From positions 1 through 34,392 of the forward strand of contig CAMFES010000011.1 in assembly GCA_945949525.1 (NCBI GenBank): 34,392 bases of DNA, read 5' to 3'. How positions within the stretch are numbered: position 1 is the stretch's first letter; each line of letters begins with the position of its first letter. Positions 15,431-23,589 of the stretch are shown in pieces. Under the pieces are notes generated by a model. It was not told the origin of the DNA. It searched no databases and worked only from the letters and a program-made list of their open reading frames with translations. The translations under genes and the position numbers were made by a program. Source of the DNA: an uncultured Veillonellaceae bacterium. Its GTDB lineage: Bacteria; Bacillota; Negativicutes; Selenomonadales; Selenomonadaceae.

Positions 15431-17110
15431 ATGCAGGAAAAAGAACAGGCAAGAGAAGTTGATGAGAAGAAATCCAGCAAGGCGGAGTCCTTTCTGAAGG
15501 GTACCCTGATTCTGACGGTTGCTGGTGTAGTTGTAAAGGTTATCGGTTCCCTGAACTGGATTTTTGTATCCAGAATTCTGGGCGGCGAGGGTATCGGCCT
15601 GTACCAGATGGCCTTTCCGATTTATTTTTTCGCCCTCAGTGTTTCTACGGCAGGCGTACCGGTGGCTATTTCCATCATTACGGCGGAGCGTGTGGCGCTG
15701 AAGGATATTTTTGGTGCAAAGCGAATTTTTAAAATTTCCATGTCGCTGATGTTCGTGACCGGACTGATTTTTACCGCCCTGACCTATTTTGGTGCCCAGT
15801 GGCTGATTGACTGGCACTTTATCCGCGATGCCAGGGCCTATTGGTCCGTGGTGGCGCTGGCTCCGGCCATCTTCTTCGTTACGCTTCTGGCCAGCTCCAG
15901 GGGCTATCTGCAGGGCTGGCAGCGCATGACGCCGACGGCGGTCTCCCAGATTGTGGAGCAGATATTCAGGGTTGTTACCATGATTCTGTTTGCCAGCCTG
16001 TTTCTGCCCTGGGGTCTGGATTTTGCGGCGGCAGGTGCCAGCCTGGGTGCCTTTGCCGGTGCAGTGGCCGGTCTTCTGGTGCTGGTGTATTTCCACTGGA
16101 AGCTGGAAAGGGATATCAGAAGTGAGTACGGCAGGGACATAAGGCCTCTGCCGGAGGCGGAGCGTTCCTCCACCTGGAAGATTATCAAGCGCATTTTTGC
16201 CCTTTCCCTGCCTGTGTCTGCCGCCAGCATCATGCTGCCGGTGGTGTCCAATCTGGATCTGGCTATCGTGCCTCAGAGGCTGGAGGTGGCCGGTTACAGT
16301 GTCAATGAGGCCACGGAGCTGTTCGGCTATCTGACGGGCATGGCGGTGCCGCTGGTGAATCTGGCGACCATTCTGACCGCTTCCCTGGCTGTCAGCCTTG
16401 TTCCGGCCATTTCCAAGGCCAGGGCATTGAAGGATGACAGGCTGGTGTTCAGCCAGACCGCTTCCGGTGTGCGCATTTCCAACTTTGTTTGCTTTCCTGC
16501 CTTCGTGATTGTGTTCGTGCTGGCCACGCCGATTTCCACCCTGATTTACAATGCGCCGGGGGCGGGGCCTGCGGTGCTGGTGTCCTCCTTCAGCATTGTG
16601 CTTTTAGGACTGCATCAGGTTTCTACGGCGGTGCTGCAGGGACTGGGACATCCTTCCATTCCCATGATTAACATGATTGTTGCGGCCTTTTTCAAGGTTG
16701 TGCTGAACTGGGTGCTGACCGCCCAGCCGTCCCTGGGCATCATGGGCGCGGCCTGGGCCACGGCTGCCGACATGGGTGTGGCGGCCGTCATCAACATGTA
16801 TTTTATCCATCGCTACATTGGCTATCGGATTGAGCTGCCACAGTTTATCAAGACCATTGCGGCGGCGGCGGTCATGGCGGTGTCCGTGTATTTCTTCTAT
16901 GACCTTACCATGGCCTGGTGGGGCAGCAACGTATTTTCCACCTTTGCTGCTGTTCCTGTAGGCTGCGTGGTGTATCTGGCCGTGCTGCTGTGCATCGGCG
17001 GCATGCTGGAGGAGGATATTGCCCGGATTCCGATGATTGGCGCGTACAGCATCAGGGCTTTGCGCCGCATTGGCGTGTTCAAGGATTCCGTGGACAAGGA
17101 GGCGGCCTGA
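15431..17110 (+). CDS. SpoVB/MurJ-like lipid-linked saccharide flippase (MOP superfamily)
   Basis: A 559-residue polytopic membrane protein likely to flip a lipid-linked sugar, such as lipid II or a polysaccharide precursor, across the inner membrane. After a charged N-terminal tail (residues 1-18, rich in Glu and Lys) come about fourteen hydrophobic segments. The first contains GVVVKVIGSLNWIFVSRILGGEGIGLYQMAFPIYFF, similar in layout to SpoVB and other oligosaccharide flippases (shown here by position nt 15520-15630). The ribosome binding site is weak (AAGGCGGTG, about 14 bases before ATG 15431). The lipid kinase gene begins four bases after its stop. SpoVB-like proteins also occur in non-sporulating bacteria, so the precise substrate is open. 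Confidence 0.85.
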   Translation: MQEKEQAREVDEKKSSKAESFLKGTLILTVAGVVVKVIGSLNWIFVSRILGGEGIGLYQMAFPIYFFALSVSTAGVPVAISIITAERVALKDIFGAKRIFKISMSLMFVTGLIFTALTYFGAQWLIDWHFIRDARAYWSVVALAPAIFFVTLLASSRGYLQGWQRMTPTAVSQIVEQIFRVVTMILFASLFLPWGLDFAAAGASLGAFAGAVAGLLVLVYFHWKLERDIRSEYGRDIRPLPEAERSSTWKIIKRIFALSLPVSAASIMLPVVSNLDLAIVPQRLEVAGYSVNEATELFGYLTGMAVPLVNLATILTASLAVSLVPAISKARALKDDRLVFSQTASGVRISNFVCFPAFVIVFVLATPISTLIYNAPGAGPAVLVSSFSIVLLGLHQVSTAVLQGLGHPSIPMINMIVAAFFKVVLNWVLTAQPSLGIMGAAWATAADMGVAAVINMYFIHRYIGYRIELPQFIKTIAAAAVMAVSVYFFYDLTMAWWGSNVFSTFAAVPVGCVVYLAVLLCIGGMLEEDIARIPMIGAYSIRALRRIGVFKDSVDKEAA

Positions 17111-17114
17111 CATT

Positions 17115-17984
17115 ATGAAAAAAATTGTGCTTGTATATAATCCCGTGTCCGGCAAGGCCAGGTTCAAACGCCGCCTGGACAATATCATCGGCAAGCTGCA
17201 GCGGCGGGACTGCATGGTGATTCCCTATCGCACCACGCCGGAAAATGAAAACCTGGCGGAGTTTATCCGTCAGGCGGCACCGGAGGGGATAATCGCGGCA
17301 GGTGGTGACGGAACTGTTCACGAGGTGGTAAATCTCGTCATGCATGAGGGGCTGGATTTGCCTGTGGGCATCATAGGCAGCGGCACCTCCAATGATTTTG
17401 CCACCTACCTGCGGCTGGATACGGAGGATTATTTTGACCGGATAGCCGATGGGAAAATCATGGAGGTGGACCTGGGCAAGGTGGGGGATGAGTATTTCAT
17501 CAACGTGGCCAGTGCCGGGATGGTTACCTCTATTGCCCATGAGGTTGATGTCAAGCTGAAGAATACCTTTGGCAAGCTGGCATATTATGTGCAGGGGCTG
17601 AAGACACTGCCCCAGTTCAAGGCGCTGGATATGGTAATCAAGACGGAGGATGAGGAAATACGCGAGAAGGCGTTTCTGTTCCTGATTGTCAACAGCAGCG
17701 TGGTGGCCAGCTTCAAGAATGCCGCCAGGCAGGCCAGCGTGCAGGATGGCAAGCTGGATTTGCTGCTGGTAAAGCAGTGCGGCATTGCGGAGCTGATGAC
17801 CCTGACAGCGGAGCTTCTGGCCGGTAAGGATGTATCAGGCCGCAGGGAGGTTGTCTATCGTCAGGCCGCCAGCTTTGAGGTGTCCTGCGATACGGAGCTG
17901 GTCAGCGATCTGGATGGTGAGCTGGGGCCGAGGCTGCCGCTGAAAATTGAAACCATTCCCAGGGCCTTGAAGCTTTTCTGCTGA
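17115..17984 (+). CDS. Diacylglycerol/lipid kinase (DgkB/YegS family)
   Basis: A soluble, membrane-associated kinase predicted to phosphorylate diacylglycerol or a related lipid, recycling the diacylglycerol left by envelope polymer synthesis. The 289-residue protein begins MKKIVLVYNPVSGKARF with the NPxSG nucleotide loop and has the catalytic GGDGTVHEVVN near residues 58-68, then GIIGSGTSNDFA. ATG 17115 follows the flippase stop after four bases; AAGGAGG in the flippase end is the ribosome binding site. Position after a flippase suggests a shared role in envelope lipid turnover. The lipid substrate is inferred from the family. Confidence 0.9.
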   Translation: MKKIVLVYNPVSGKARFKRRLDNIIGKLQRRDCMVIPYRTTPENENLAEFIRQAAPEGIIAAGGDGTVHEVVNLVMHEGLDLPVGIIGSGTSNDFATYLRLDTEDYFDRIADGKIMEVDLGKVGDEYFINVASAGMVTSIAHEVDVKLKNTFGKLAYYVQGLKTLPQFKALDMVIKTEDEEIREKAFLFLIVNSSVVASFKNAARQASVQDGKLDLLLVKQCGIAELMTLTAELLAGKDVSGRREVVYRQAASFEVSCDTELVSDLDGELGPRLPLKIETIPRALKLFC

Positions 17985-18034
17985 GAGATGAGAAGCGGAT
18001 AGCGGCAAAGCAGAAAATATAATAAAAAGACAAT

Positions 18035-18122
18035 AAAAAGGGACTGTTCCCAGGCGTGAGATTCAGCCGTTTTGAGGCTGGCTGCACAGCAGCAGATTAT
18101 CTCACGGGGACAGTCCCTTTTT
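18035..18122. repeat. 88-bp foldback element (REP/MITE-like), also a bidirectional terminator
   Basis: Outer arms AAAAAGGGACTGTTCCC (18035-18051) and GGGGACAGTCCCTTTTT (18106-18122) pair with one small bulge, continued by CGTGAGAT (18055-18062) with ATCTCACG (18099-18106). Two mini-hairpins fill the centre: CAGCC/GGCTG (18064-18080) and GCTGC-ACA-GCAGC (18081-18093). The A- and T-runs at the ends allow termination in both directions between convergent genes. The shape resembles REP-type elements moved by IS200-like transposases; no transposase is present. Confidence 0.65.
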
Positions 18123-18169
18123 GGTGCAGCGCAGGCTGCAGCCTTGTGCGTTTGGGATATGTGCCGGTA

Positions 18170-18445
18170 TTACTGAACAGGCGGCACATCCTTTACCCAG
18201 CCCCTGAAGGCGCGGATGATGCCTCCTGCCGGCATGGCATCAAGCTGCTCATCAGTCAGGTCGGCAGGAATCATCGGTGCCAGGGTGGCAGCGGCGGCCA
18301 GAAACTCCTCCAGGCTCATGCCGGCCAGGGCAGGCTTGGCAATCTCATAGGCCTCCTGGGGACTTTTTGCGGCAGCCAGCTTCTGAAGCATTTCCGGATT
18401 CTGCATAATCATGGCGCCAATCTGCATAAATTTCTCAGGTATCAT
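18170..18445 (-). CDS. Small Nif11-leader-like protein with Gly-Gly motif (possible RiPP precursor)
   Basis: A 91-residue protein with the pattern of Nif11-type leader peptides: an N-terminal helix (FMQIGAMIMQNPEMLQKLAA), AAKSPQEAYEIAK, then MSLEEFLAAAA, and LTDEQLDAMPAGG ending at Gly74-Gly75. The remaining 16 residues would be the core peptide; they contain Trp83 but no Cys, Ser or Thr. I prefer ATG 18445 because AAGGA lies ten bases upstream; ATG 18463 is in frame but has no ribosome binding site. No modification enzyme, peptidase-transporter or second precursor lies nearby. It may instead be a small housekeeping protein that shares the Nif11 fold. Family assignment is from recalled pattern, not a search. 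Confidence 0.7.
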   Translation of the reverse strand: MIPEKFMQIGAMIMQNPEMLQKLAAAKSPQEAYEIAKPALAGMSLEEFLAAAATLAPMIPADLTDEQLDAMPAGGIIRAFRGWVKDVPPVQ

Positions 18446-18485
18446 TAAATCACATTCCTTCATAAAATATTACTAATACAGTGAT

Positions 18486-18514
18486 ATTATAGCAAATATA
18501 TCAGTTTTTGAAAA
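18486..18514 (-). promoter_or_regulatory. Promoter of the Nif11-like gene
   Basis: On the minus strand TTTTCA (18514-18509), 17-base spacer, then TATAAT (18491-18486) with TGC before it (extended -10), about 40 bases upstream of ATG 18445. Confidence 0.55.
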
Positions 18515-18640
18515 CATTTTTAGAATTCGGAAAAAATTTTAGTGCAGTAAAGTGAAAAGTAGACTATACTATATATTGTAAATAGCTTTGCGGGCAAGGT
18601 GCAAACCTCTGCGAAACTTGTTATACGAGGAGGTAAAAGG

Positions 18641-19663
18641 ATGACTGAACAGCTGAGTGGCCTTTTAAGGGCGATAACTCATGAACACGTATACATTCAG
18701 ACCCATAATTTTCCCGACCCGGATGCCATAGCGTCTGCCTATGGCCTGCAACAGCTGCTGAAGCACTGCGGCGTGGAGGCGACGGTGTGCTATCAGGGCA
18801 GGATTGAGCGGTTCAACACCAACTATATCATGGAGAAGCTGGGCATCAGCTTCAGCAAGCTGGTGGATATTGATGATGTACTGCGGGAGGATGATGAGAT
18901 TATCCTGGTTGACTCCCAGAAGTTTAATTCTAATGTGGAGGATACAAAAGGTGTGGAAATCGCCAGCATAGACCATCATCCGACCTTTTTTCAGGCAGAG
19001 TACCGCTTTGCGGATATCCGTCCGGAGGTGGGCTCCTGTGCCGCCATTATTGCCAGCTATTTTTTTGAGAATGACATCCCCATGGATGAAAGGACGGCCC
19101 TGGTGCTGACCTTTGGCATACGCAGCGATACGGCCAAGCTGTCACGAGGGGTAAGCCAGCTGGATTTGGATATGCTTTCCAGGCTGTTTGCCTTCTGTGA
19201 TGGCGATACCATCTATTATCTGGAGAATTCGGAGCTGGAGTTCAAGGATCTGGAGGCCTATGCCAAGGCCATCGAGAGCATCAAGATGTACGATGGGGAT
19301 ACGGCCTTTGCCTTTGCAGGGGAGAACTGCCCGGAGGCGCTGGTGGCATCTGTTTCTGATTTTATCCTGAGCATTGTCAGGGTTACCTTTTCCGTGGTGT
19401 ACTCACGCAAGGAGCTGGGGCTGAAGCTGTCTGTCCGGTGCAGCAGCGGCCTGAATGCAGGCGTCATTACAGCCAAGGCCCTGCAGGGCTTCGGCGACGG
19501 AGGCGGCCATCAGGTGATGGCGGGGGGCTTCGTGCCTTTTTCCGGCACGGACAGCCAGATGGCGAGGCTGATTGAGGATATCGAGGCGGCCTTTTTTCAG
19601 CAGATCAAGCTGGCCAAGGCGGACAGGAACAGCCTTGATGGTTTGTACAGAGAGGGTATATAA
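18641..19663 (+). CDS. DHH-family phosphoesterase (NrnA-like)
   Basis: A cytoplasmic Mn-dependent phosphoesterase, probably an oligoribonuclease/pAp phosphatase or a related nucleotide hydrolase. The 340-residue protein has motif I HNFPDPDAIASA (His22, Asp26, Asp28), Asp90 in ILVDSQ, the DHH triad at Asp110-His111-His112 (ASIDHHPT), and a C-terminal DHHA1 domain with GDGGGHQVMAGG near residue 285. ATG 18641 follows GAGGAGGT. A GTG at 18599 is in frame but has no ribosome binding site. NrnA in Bacillus subtilis degrades nanoRNA and pAp. Cyclic-di-AMP-product hydrolysis (DhhP-like) is an alternative. A terminator separates it from sbcD. Confidence 0.85.
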   Translation: MTEQLSGLLRAITHEHVYIQTHNFPDPDAIASAYGLQQLLKHCGVEATVCYQGRIERFNTNYIMEKLGISFSKLVDIDDVLREDDEIILVDSQKFNSNVEDTKGVEIASIDHHPTFFQAEYRFADIRPEVGSCAAIIASYFFENDIPMDERTALVLTFGIRSDTAKLSRGVSQLDLDMLSRLFAFCDGDTIYYLENSELEFKDLEAYAKAIESIKMYDGDTAFAFAGENCPEALVASVSDFILSIVRVTFSVVYSRKELGLKLSVRCSSGLNAGVITAKALQGFGDGGGHQVMAGGFVPFSGTDSQMARLIEDIEAAFFQQIKLAKADRNSLDGLYREGI

Positions 19664-19671
19664 TGATAGTG

Positions 19672-19717
19672 GCAGCATGGGCATTACCTGCTATGGTACT
19701 GCCGGTGCTGCTTTTTT
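19672..19717 (+). terminator. Rho-independent terminator between DHH gene and sbcD
   Basis: GCAGCATGGGCA (19672-19683) pairs with TGCCGGTGCTGC (about 19700-19711) with one wobble and one mismatch, extended inward by ACC/GGT, and followed by TTTTTT. Confidence 0.75.
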
Positions 19718-19744
19718 GTGGGCTTGAAAGGGGCGTGAGGCAGG

Positions 19745-20890
19745 ATGAGGCTGCTGCATTTGGGGGATTTGCATATTGGCAGGTCCCTGGGGGATTTTGA
19801 CCTTCTGGCTGACCAGAGATACATACTGGACGAGATACTGAGGGTGGTCAGGGAGTATCAGGTGGACGGAGTGCTGTTGGCAGGGGACATTTATGACAGG
19901 CCGGTTCCCAGCGAGGGGGCGGTGCGCCTGCTGGATTATTTTTTGAGCAGCCTGTCGGAGCTGGCGGCAAAGGTTTTCATCATCAGCGGCAATCACGATT
20001 CCGATGAGCGGCTGAATTTTGGCAGCAGATTTTTTGAGGCCAGGGGAATCTTTATTGCCTCCAAATATCAGGGGGAGCTGTATCACAGGTGTATTGACGG
20101 GGTGAATTTTTATCTTCTGCCCTTTGTCAAGGCCTCCCAGGTGAAGCATTTTTTTCCTGATGAGAGGATAGAGAGCTATGACCAGGCGGTAAAGGTTATT
20201 CTGCGCCACGGAGGAGTTCAGCCGGGGGCTTGTAATGTTCTGGTTGCCCATCAGTTTGTAGCGGGAGGAGGCCTTGTGCCGGAGCTGGCCGGTTCCGAAA
20301 GCGCGGCCGTGCAGAACGTGGGACTGGTGGAGCAGATAGGGGCGGATAATTTTGCGGACTTTTCCTATGTGGCGCTGGGACACATCCACAGGCCCCAGCA
20401 GGTGGGCCGGAGGACTGTGCGCTACGCAGGCTCGCCGCTGAAGTATTCACTGGGAGAATGCCATGATGCGAAAAGCATACCCCTGGTCACTATAGAGGAG
20501 GACGGCAGCACGGAGGTGGAGCTGATTCCGCTGAAGCCAAGGAGGGAGCTGCGCCATCTCACCGGCAGGCTGGAGCAGATCTTGGCCGGGGAAAATCTGC
20601 AGGATACGGATGATTATATCTATGTGACCTTGACGGATGAGGAGCCAAGGGACAATGCCATGGGGATTATTCAGGGCTATTATCCCAATACCGTCAGGCT
20701 GGATTACAGGAATTCACGCACTATGGCCATGGAGCGGGAGGATATCTTTGCGGCATCGGAGCTTCGTTCCTTTGAGGAGCTGGCAGGGGATTTTTACCGT
20801 CTGGTCTACGGACAGGAAATCAGTGAAGAGGAAATGGCCGTGCTGAAGGAGATTGGTGCAAAGGCAGGTGTGACGGATGAAGCCGATTAA
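19745..20890 (+). CDS. sbcD: DNA repair exonuclease SbcD (Mre11-type)
   Basis: The Mn-dependent nuclease subunit of SbcCD, which opens hairpins and processes DNA ends. The 381-residue protein shows the calcineurin-like motifs in order: GDLHIG (Asp8, His10), LAGDIYDRP near residue 46, ISGNHDSDE near 82, VAHQFV and ALGHIHRPQ. Length is normal. ATG 19745 is preceded by GAGGCAGG. It overlaps sbcC by 14 bases, so the two are translationally coupled. Located just before the sbcC gene, as is usual. Confidence 0.94.
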   Translation: MRLLHLGDLHIGRSLGDFDLLADQRYILDEILRVVREYQVDGVLLAGDIYDRPVPSEGAVRLLDYFLSSLSELAAKVFIISGNHDSDERLNFGSRFFEARGIFIASKYQGELYHRCIDGVNFYLLPFVKASQVKHFFPDERIESYDQAVKVILRHGGVQPGACNVLVAHQFVAGGGLVPELAGSESAAVQNVGLVEQIGADNFADFSYVALGHIHRPQQVGRRTVRYAGSPLKYSLGECHDAKSIPLVTIEEDGSTEVELIPLKPRRELRHLTGRLEQILAGENLQDTDDYIYVTLTDEEPRDNAMGIIQGYYPNTVRLDYRNSRTMAMEREDIFAASELRSFEELAGDFYRLVYGQEISEEEMAVLKEIGAKAGVTDEAD

Positions 20891-23432
20891 GCTGATAATC
20901 AGCGGCATCGGGCCCTATGGGGACAGGATGCCGGAGATAAATTTCCAGGAGTTTGAGCTGAACAGGCCCATTCTGATTGCAGGGGAAACAGGAGCGGGGA
21001 AGACCATGATTTTCGATGCTATCTGCTTTGCCCTGTTCGATGCGGTCAGCGGCAGCTACCGCGGCACGGACAGCCTGCGCAGCGAGTACGCACAGCCCGG
21101 CACGGAAAGCTATGTGGATTTTTATTTTTCCCATCAGGGCAGGGAATACCGGATTTACCGCCAGCCCTCCTATATGCGCCCTATGAAGCGGGGGAGCGGC
21201 TTCCGGCAGGAAAAGGAGAGGGCGGTGCTGTATCCCGGCGACGATGCACCCATTGAGGGAATAAAGGCTGTCAATCAGGCTGTCAGGGAGCTTCTGCACG
21301 TGGATGAAAAGCAGTTCAAGCAGCTGGCCATGATTGCCCAGGGGGAATTCTGGGGCCTTTTGAATGCCAGGACGGAGGAGCGTACCGGCATCCTGCGCCA
21401 TATCTTTATGACCGAGGGCTACAAAGCAATGGAGCTGCAGCTGAGGGAGAAGCGAAGCAGGGCCGTCAAGGCCGTGGACGTGCTGGAGAGAAGCATGCTG
21501 CAATATTTCGGCGAGGCGGAGGCGGAGCCGGAAGGCCCTCTGGCGGAGGAGCTGGAACAGCTGAAGGCAAGGCTGTCCGGCAGTGGCGGCGTCTGCTGCG
21601 TGGAGGAAATGCTGTCCCTGCTGGATCGGGCTGTGGCGGCGGACGGACCCTCCGCAGAGGAGCTGCGGGAAAGGCTGGAGCAGCTGCGAAGGTCAGGACA
21701 GGAGCTGCAGAAGGATTTTGCCCTGGCGGAAAACAATGAACATAATATCAAAAAATACACCGGACTGAAAAAACAGCTGGCAGAGCTTCAGGAGCGGCTG
21801 GCAGATTATGAAAAACGGGAGCGGGAGCTGGCGGAGGCGGAGCGCGGACTTCAGGAAAAGCTGGGGAAGCTGCAGGAGGCTCAGGAAAAAATGCGGGAGG
21901 CGCCGGAGCAGCTGGCCGTCTGCCAGCAGGAGGCTGGTTCCCTGGCAGGGCTGCTGGAAAGGCTGGAGAATCTGCAGCGGCAGCAGATTCCGCGGTACAG
22001 CAGCGTAAAAAAGAAGCTGGGCAGGCTGCAGGCCGGGCTGGTGGAGGCTCAGGCGGCACATGCAGCTGCATCAGGAGCGCGGCAGGAGGGGGAAATGTGC
22101 CTGGAGAGGAACAGGGCGGGGATTTTGGCACTGGGTCTTCAGGAGGGGCAGCCCTGCCCCGTGTGCGGCTCAGTAAGCCATCCAGCCCCGGCCGGACTGC
22201 CGGATAGGGCCGTCACGGAGGCGGAGGTAAAGGCCCTGCAGCAGAAGGAAAAAAAGGCGGCGGAGGACAGGGCGGCCGCTGCAGCGGATGCGGCCGCCGC
22301 CAACGCGGAGCTGGCCGTGCTGGATGAGCAGATAGGAAGCTACATGCTGGAGTGCCTGCAGAGCAGTATCTGGCAGGAGGCCGTTGCCAGGGGTGAGGCC
22401 TTTGCCATGGAGGTTCCTGACAAGGCCGGCCTGCGTCAGCTTTATGAGCTGGTACAGCTGCAGAAGGGACAGCTGGCAGGTATTCTGGCCGGCAAGCAGA
22501 AAAAGGCCGATGAGCTGCAGGAAATGGTCCAAGGGCTGCGCCGTGTGGAACGGGAGCTGGCAGCCGCCGGTGGCAGGGAAACGGATGAGCTTCGCCGGAA
22601 AAGGCAGCTTTTGCAGAAGGAGCGGGAGGCCATCGGGGCCGCCATAGCCGATCGGGAGGGCCAGCTGCAGCTTTTGGGGCAGCTGACGGGCAGCGGCGGC
22701 AGCAGCGAGGCCGAGCTGGCGGAGTACAGAAATGCTTTGCAGATAAAGCTGCAGGAGAACAAGGCCCAGCAGGAAAAATGTCAGCAGGCAGAGGGCCGCA
22801 TCAGCCGCCGCATGGAAAACAACCTCAGCCGACGGGATAAGATAGCCGGACAGCAGGCGGCCTTTGAAAAGGCGAAGCATGAAGCGGCCATTTTGGGGCG
22901 GCTATACAATCTGGTCAGCGGCCAGACCGGCAATGGCAAGCTGACACTGGAGCAGTATGTTCAGGCCGCCGGCTTTGACAGCATCATCAGGGCGGCCAAC
23001 AGGCGGCTGGGGCCTATGAGCGATGGCCAGTATGAGCTGTACCGCCAGGAGAAGGAGCTGGGCAATAAGAGCCATACCTATCTTGATTTGGAGGTGCTGG
23101 ATAACTATACCGGACGCCGCCGCCCGGTCAGAAGCCTGTCCGGGGGAGAGAGCTTCAAGGCCTCCCTCAGCCTGGCCCTGGGGCTTTCGGATAAGGTTTC
23201 CTCTGAGCTGGGCGGAATCTGCATGGATGCGCTGTTCATTGATGAAGGCTTTGGCACGCTGGATAGAAAATCCATTGAACGGGCCATGGATATTTTGCTG
23301 AAGCTGTCGGACAGCAGAAAGCTGGTGGCGATTATCAGCCACCGGGAGGAGCTGATAGAGGCGGTGCCACAGCAGATTCAGGTAACAAAGACCCGCAGTG
23401 GCAGTTCCCTGCGGATAGAAACAGGAAAATAA
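20877..23432 (+). CDS. sbcC: DNA repair ATPase SbcC (Rad50-type), compact
   Basis: The SMC-like ATPase of SbcCD. Walker A is GETGAGKT (36-43). A long coiled coil (residues about 170-690, rich in Glu, Leu, Gln and Arg) is interrupted by the zinc hook CPVCG at about 427-431. The signature LSGGESFKAS and Walker B ALFIDEGFGTLD lie near the C terminus. At 851 residues it is shorter than the roughly 1000-1050 of well-known SbcC proteins, because the coiled-coil arms are shorter. ATG 20877 lies inside the end of sbcD. Heavy repetition of CTGCAG-type codons reflects the Leu-Gln coiled coil. Confidence 0.93.
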   Translation: MKPIKLIISGIGPYGDRMPEINFQEFELNRPILIAGETGAGKTMIFDAICFALFDAVSGSYRGTDSLRSEYAQPGTESYVDFYFSHQGREYRIYRQPSYMRPMKRGSGFRQEKERAVLYPGDDAPIEGIKAVNQAVRELLHVDEKQFKQLAMIAQGEFWGLLNARTEERTGILRHIFMTEGYKAMELQLREKRSRAVKAVDVLERSMLQYFGEAEAEPEGPLAEELEQLKARLSGSGGVCCVEEMLSLLDRAVAADGPSAEELRERLEQLRRSGQELQKDFALAENNEHNIKKYTGLKKQLAELQERLADYEKRERELAEAERGLQEKLGKLQEAQEKMREAPEQLAVCQQEAGSLAGLLERLENLQRQQIPRYSSVKKKLGRLQAGLVEAQAAHAAASGARQEGEMCLERNRAGILALGLQEGQPCPVCGSVSHPAPAGLPDRAVTEAEVKALQQKEKKAAEDRAAAAADAAAANAELAVLDEQIGSYMLECLQSSIWQEAVARGEAFAMEVPDKAGLRQLYELVQLQKGQLAGILAGKQKKADELQEMVQGLRRVERELAAAGGRETDELRRKRQLLQKEREAIGAAIADREGQLQLLGQLTGSGGSSEAELAEYRNALQIKLQENKAQQEKCQQAEGRISRRMENNLSRRDKIAGQQAAFEKAKHEAAILGRLYNLVSGQTGNGKLTLEQYVQAAGFDSIIRAANRRLGPMSDGQYELYRQEKELGNKSHTYLDLEVLDNYTGRRRPVRSLSGGESFKASLSLALGLSDKVSSELGGICMDALFIDEGFGTLDRKSIERAMDILLKLSDSRKLVAIISHREELIEAVPQQIQVTKTRSGSSLRIETGK

Positions 23433-23472
23433 AATTTTTTTGCCACAAAAAGAAGGAATTTTCGGGTACATA

Positions 23473-23500
23473 TTGAAATTATACAGTGGTAATGTATATT
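23473..23500 (+). promoter_or_regulatory. Candidate promoter of the chemosensory cluster
   Basis: TTGAAA (23473-23478), 16-base spacer, TATATT (23495-23500). A second -10-like TATAAT occurs at about 23539 without a good -35. I see no clear sigma-28 (flagellar) box. Confidence 0.45.
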
Positions 23501-23589
23501 TTGGGTAAGAGGTACTACAACGGCAAGGATTTTTGATGTATAATAAGCGAGTGGGATACTATTAATTTTTTAGGATTGGGGATGATTGT

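Noticed and set aside
15431-17110. Exporter for the Nif11-like peptide
   Set aside because: The flippase belongs to the SpoVB/MurJ group for lipid-linked sugars, is on the other strand, and forms a unit with a lipid kinase; no peptidase domain is present.
18035-18122. tRNA-like cloverleaf
   Set aside because: The outer stem is far too long, there is no T-loop GTTCRA sequence, anticodon arm or CCA end.
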